Below the pieces are notes generated by a model. It searched no databases. It saw nothing but the letters and a program-made list of their open reading frames with translations, and was not told where the DNA came from. Position numbers and translations under genes: made by a program. A stretch of DNA of 64,000 nucleotides from Perognathus longimembris pacificus (lineage: Eukaryota; Chordata; Mammalia; Rodentia; Heteromyidae), in contig NC_063164.1 of NCBI RefSeq assembly GCF_023159225.1, forward strand, positions 73,438,800 through 73,502,799, given 5' to 3'. Of the stretch, positions 62,177-64,000 are shown piece after piece; position 1 is the stretch's first letter; each line of letters opens with the position of its first letter.

Positions 62177-62420
62177 ATGAAGTTCATTTCTAACATAGTG
62201 TTTTGTGAGTATCCACTGTTGCATTGGACGCCATTTGTATCACCATTTCTGATTTCCCTTCCTTTCCCCAAATCAGATAAACTTATATACAAGACTAAGG
62301 GTACCAAAATCAGAAACAATGGCCAGAGGGAATAAACCAGAGCTCTGGGGTGGGGCAGGAGGCGGGGGGGGGGGTGGTTAATGAAAGAAAAAAGAAAGAA
62401 ATACCTGAAAACAGTACAGC

Positions 62421-62488
<68 letters not shown>

Positions 62489-62670
62489 GAGAAAGGAGGA
62501 AAGGGGGGAGGGAAAGAAGGAAGGAAGGAAGGAAGGAAGGAAGGAAAGAAGGAAAGAAAAAGTACCCTCTTGTTTCCATATCATGGAGTTAATTTTGATT
62601 ACCATCATTTCATATGGTTATATGTCCATAGCTAGTGGGCTATTAAATACCTTTTAAATATAACCTCATG
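62177..62670 (-). mobile_element. Old L1 3'UTR fragment with microsatellite
   Basis: 62200-62345 (ttgcattggacgcc, ttcagataaact-type segment) resembles the old L1 tail at 12490-12600. 62570-62645 (gtttccatatcatggagtta, ccatagctagtgggc) matches the minus-strand proximal 3'UTR of the young L1s. A GAAA/GGAA array separates them. Confidence 0.6.
62421..62548. repeat. (GAAA)n and (GGAA)n microsatellite
   Basis: About 17 GAAA units (62421-62487), a transition, then about nine GGAA units (62511-62548). Confidence 0.97.
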
Positions 62671-64000
62671 TAACTTTTGTTGTAACAGAATGAAATTGGA
62701 ATATTCTGTTTGTGCCCACAGGATTTTAAAGCATCATTAGAAACATTGTGTTTCTCAGGTCACAGATATGATAGCATGTTTCTACAGTCAATAGTTAAAT
62801 CTGAAAATTTTTGGTCCTCAAAATCTTGATCTCAGAATTAGAGACTTTCTTTGGGAGTCACTTTAGTAGTACAATACTTGTACCAGGTTTCATAAGGCTA
62901 TTTTAAAGCCTTACATCTTCCTTTCTCAATGGTTTGGTAGACACCTAAACATCTAATGTATACTGTTCTGCTTAAAAGAACAAAGTATATGAAATTTTCT
63001 AACTGATCTTTGGTTTAGGTAATAATTTGTTGCAAAGTGATTGCAAATAGAAGGAAGATTTCAAGAAGGAGAATCCAGAATATTGAATGTTAGTGTTAAT
63101 GATAACCTTATGCAACACATAGGTAAATTAGCATGTACTGTTTCTGTAAGTGACCAGGTGACAGAGGCGGACACAGCATGATAGGCAACAAGGTTATAAG
63201 GATTGGGTGGTGTGATGCCTCCCACATCTAGTTTTTATTACCAAACATAAAAAGGCAACATACTCATATCTTTAAAATAACTGCAGAAAACATCCTAAAC
63301 CACACATAGTCAAAAATTCTCAAAATAATATCTCGTTCATATAAGAGTATTACAGAATGGATTTATGCATTGTAATAAAAGTAATAACAGTACGCTCTAA
63401 GAGTTAGACTGATGGCAGTCAGATAGTGCAGAGGTAAATACATGTCAAGTCTAAAGCCTAACTGATGTATCTCCACCAGAAAAAAAATCCAGTTAATGCA
63501 GCTGGCCATTATATATGGGTACTTGATTCTGATTTTGCTTAGTAGTACTTATCACAAGGTGCCAGGTCTCCCAGTGTTAATTCTCTGCCACCCTGTTTAG
63601 ATTTATAACTGCCTGCTATTGGTCCCAATTACTAAATCAGAAGAGAATGCTTATTCACTAAAATAATTAAAATATTTTGTTCATTAAAATTAGCAAATTC
63701 ATGTTCAAAGATACTCTTGTAAATGAGGACTGTCCTTTTAGAGTGTATTTTTTAAATTTACCATGTCGGGTTTGCATTTAGGCCATGTGGAACTGGATTT
63801 TCCTGAGTTGCTTCTAGTGAATGAAGTTGAGATGTCTGAAATTCTGTGGTATACTATAGACAGATTTATTGAGTAGATATATCGTGTGGAATCATCTCAC
63901 ATTATCCTGTGTGTATAACTTTAGAAAACATTCTTTTCACCAAAACACTGAGCACCAATATTTCTGAAATTTGATAGTCTTAATAGGTTAGAGTTGAAAA
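62671..64000. other. Unique AT-rich spacer
   Basis: No gene, RNA gene or recognisable repeat is seen to the window end. Confidence 0.5.

Noticed and set aside
62350..62635. Lys/Arg-rich and Phe/Leu/Ser-rich open frames on both strands
   Set aside because: They are translations of the GAAA/GGAA microsatellite.

Overview
This window is nuclear DNA from a placental mammal, almost certainly a rodent. It is dominated by LINE-1 (L1) retrotransposons of two lineages and by L1-mobilised SINEs. The young SINE is dimeric: an ID/tRNA-Ala-like left half joined to a second tRNA-box-like half. This architecture fits the IDL-Geo SINE described from kangaroo rats, pocket mice and gophers (Geomyoidea), so I favour a geomyoid rodent. 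I see no intron-containing host gene, no CRISPR array, no rRNA or tRNA gene and no prokaryotic features.

Layout. 1-3122: AT-rich intergenic DNA. 3123-8990: an old, nearly full-length L1 on + with a SINE in its ORF1-ORF2 spacer. 11290-12620: an old L1 3' end on - that carries a later, 5'-inverted L1. 13062-14131: a 5'-truncated L1 on +. 14789-23907: a deep nest. A 5'-inverted L1 was split by a young full-length L1 (14874-22608, -) with 13-bp target-site duplications (TSDs), and that L1 carries a SINE in its 5'UTR. 23908-39000: mostly unique AT-rich DNA with scattered SINEs, microsatellites, L1 tails and one short processed retrocopy (31647-31772). 39196-39702 (-): an intronless, uninterrupted 168-codon copy of VHL, the only host-derived protein-coding candidate. 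40255-41170: an ancient L1 fragment. 41171-49768: SINEs and L1 tails in unique DNA. 49769-56078: an L1 of the first family on -, truncated at both ends and lacking TSDs. It abuts a second, diverged L1 (56079-62176, -) whose GC-rich 5'UTR holds a 54-bp tandem repeat. 62177-64000: an old L1 tail, microsatellites and unique sequence.

How the parts fit. The L1s supply endonuclease and reverse transcriptase. TSDs and tails show that the same machinery probably made the SINEs, the processed retrocopy and the VHL copy. The youngest L1 retains an open ORF1 and has only two visible lesions in ORF2. The most interesting item is the VHL retrocopy. It keeps the hydroxyproline-pocket residues but has changed elongin-C-box residues, which recalls the primate VHLL retrogene.
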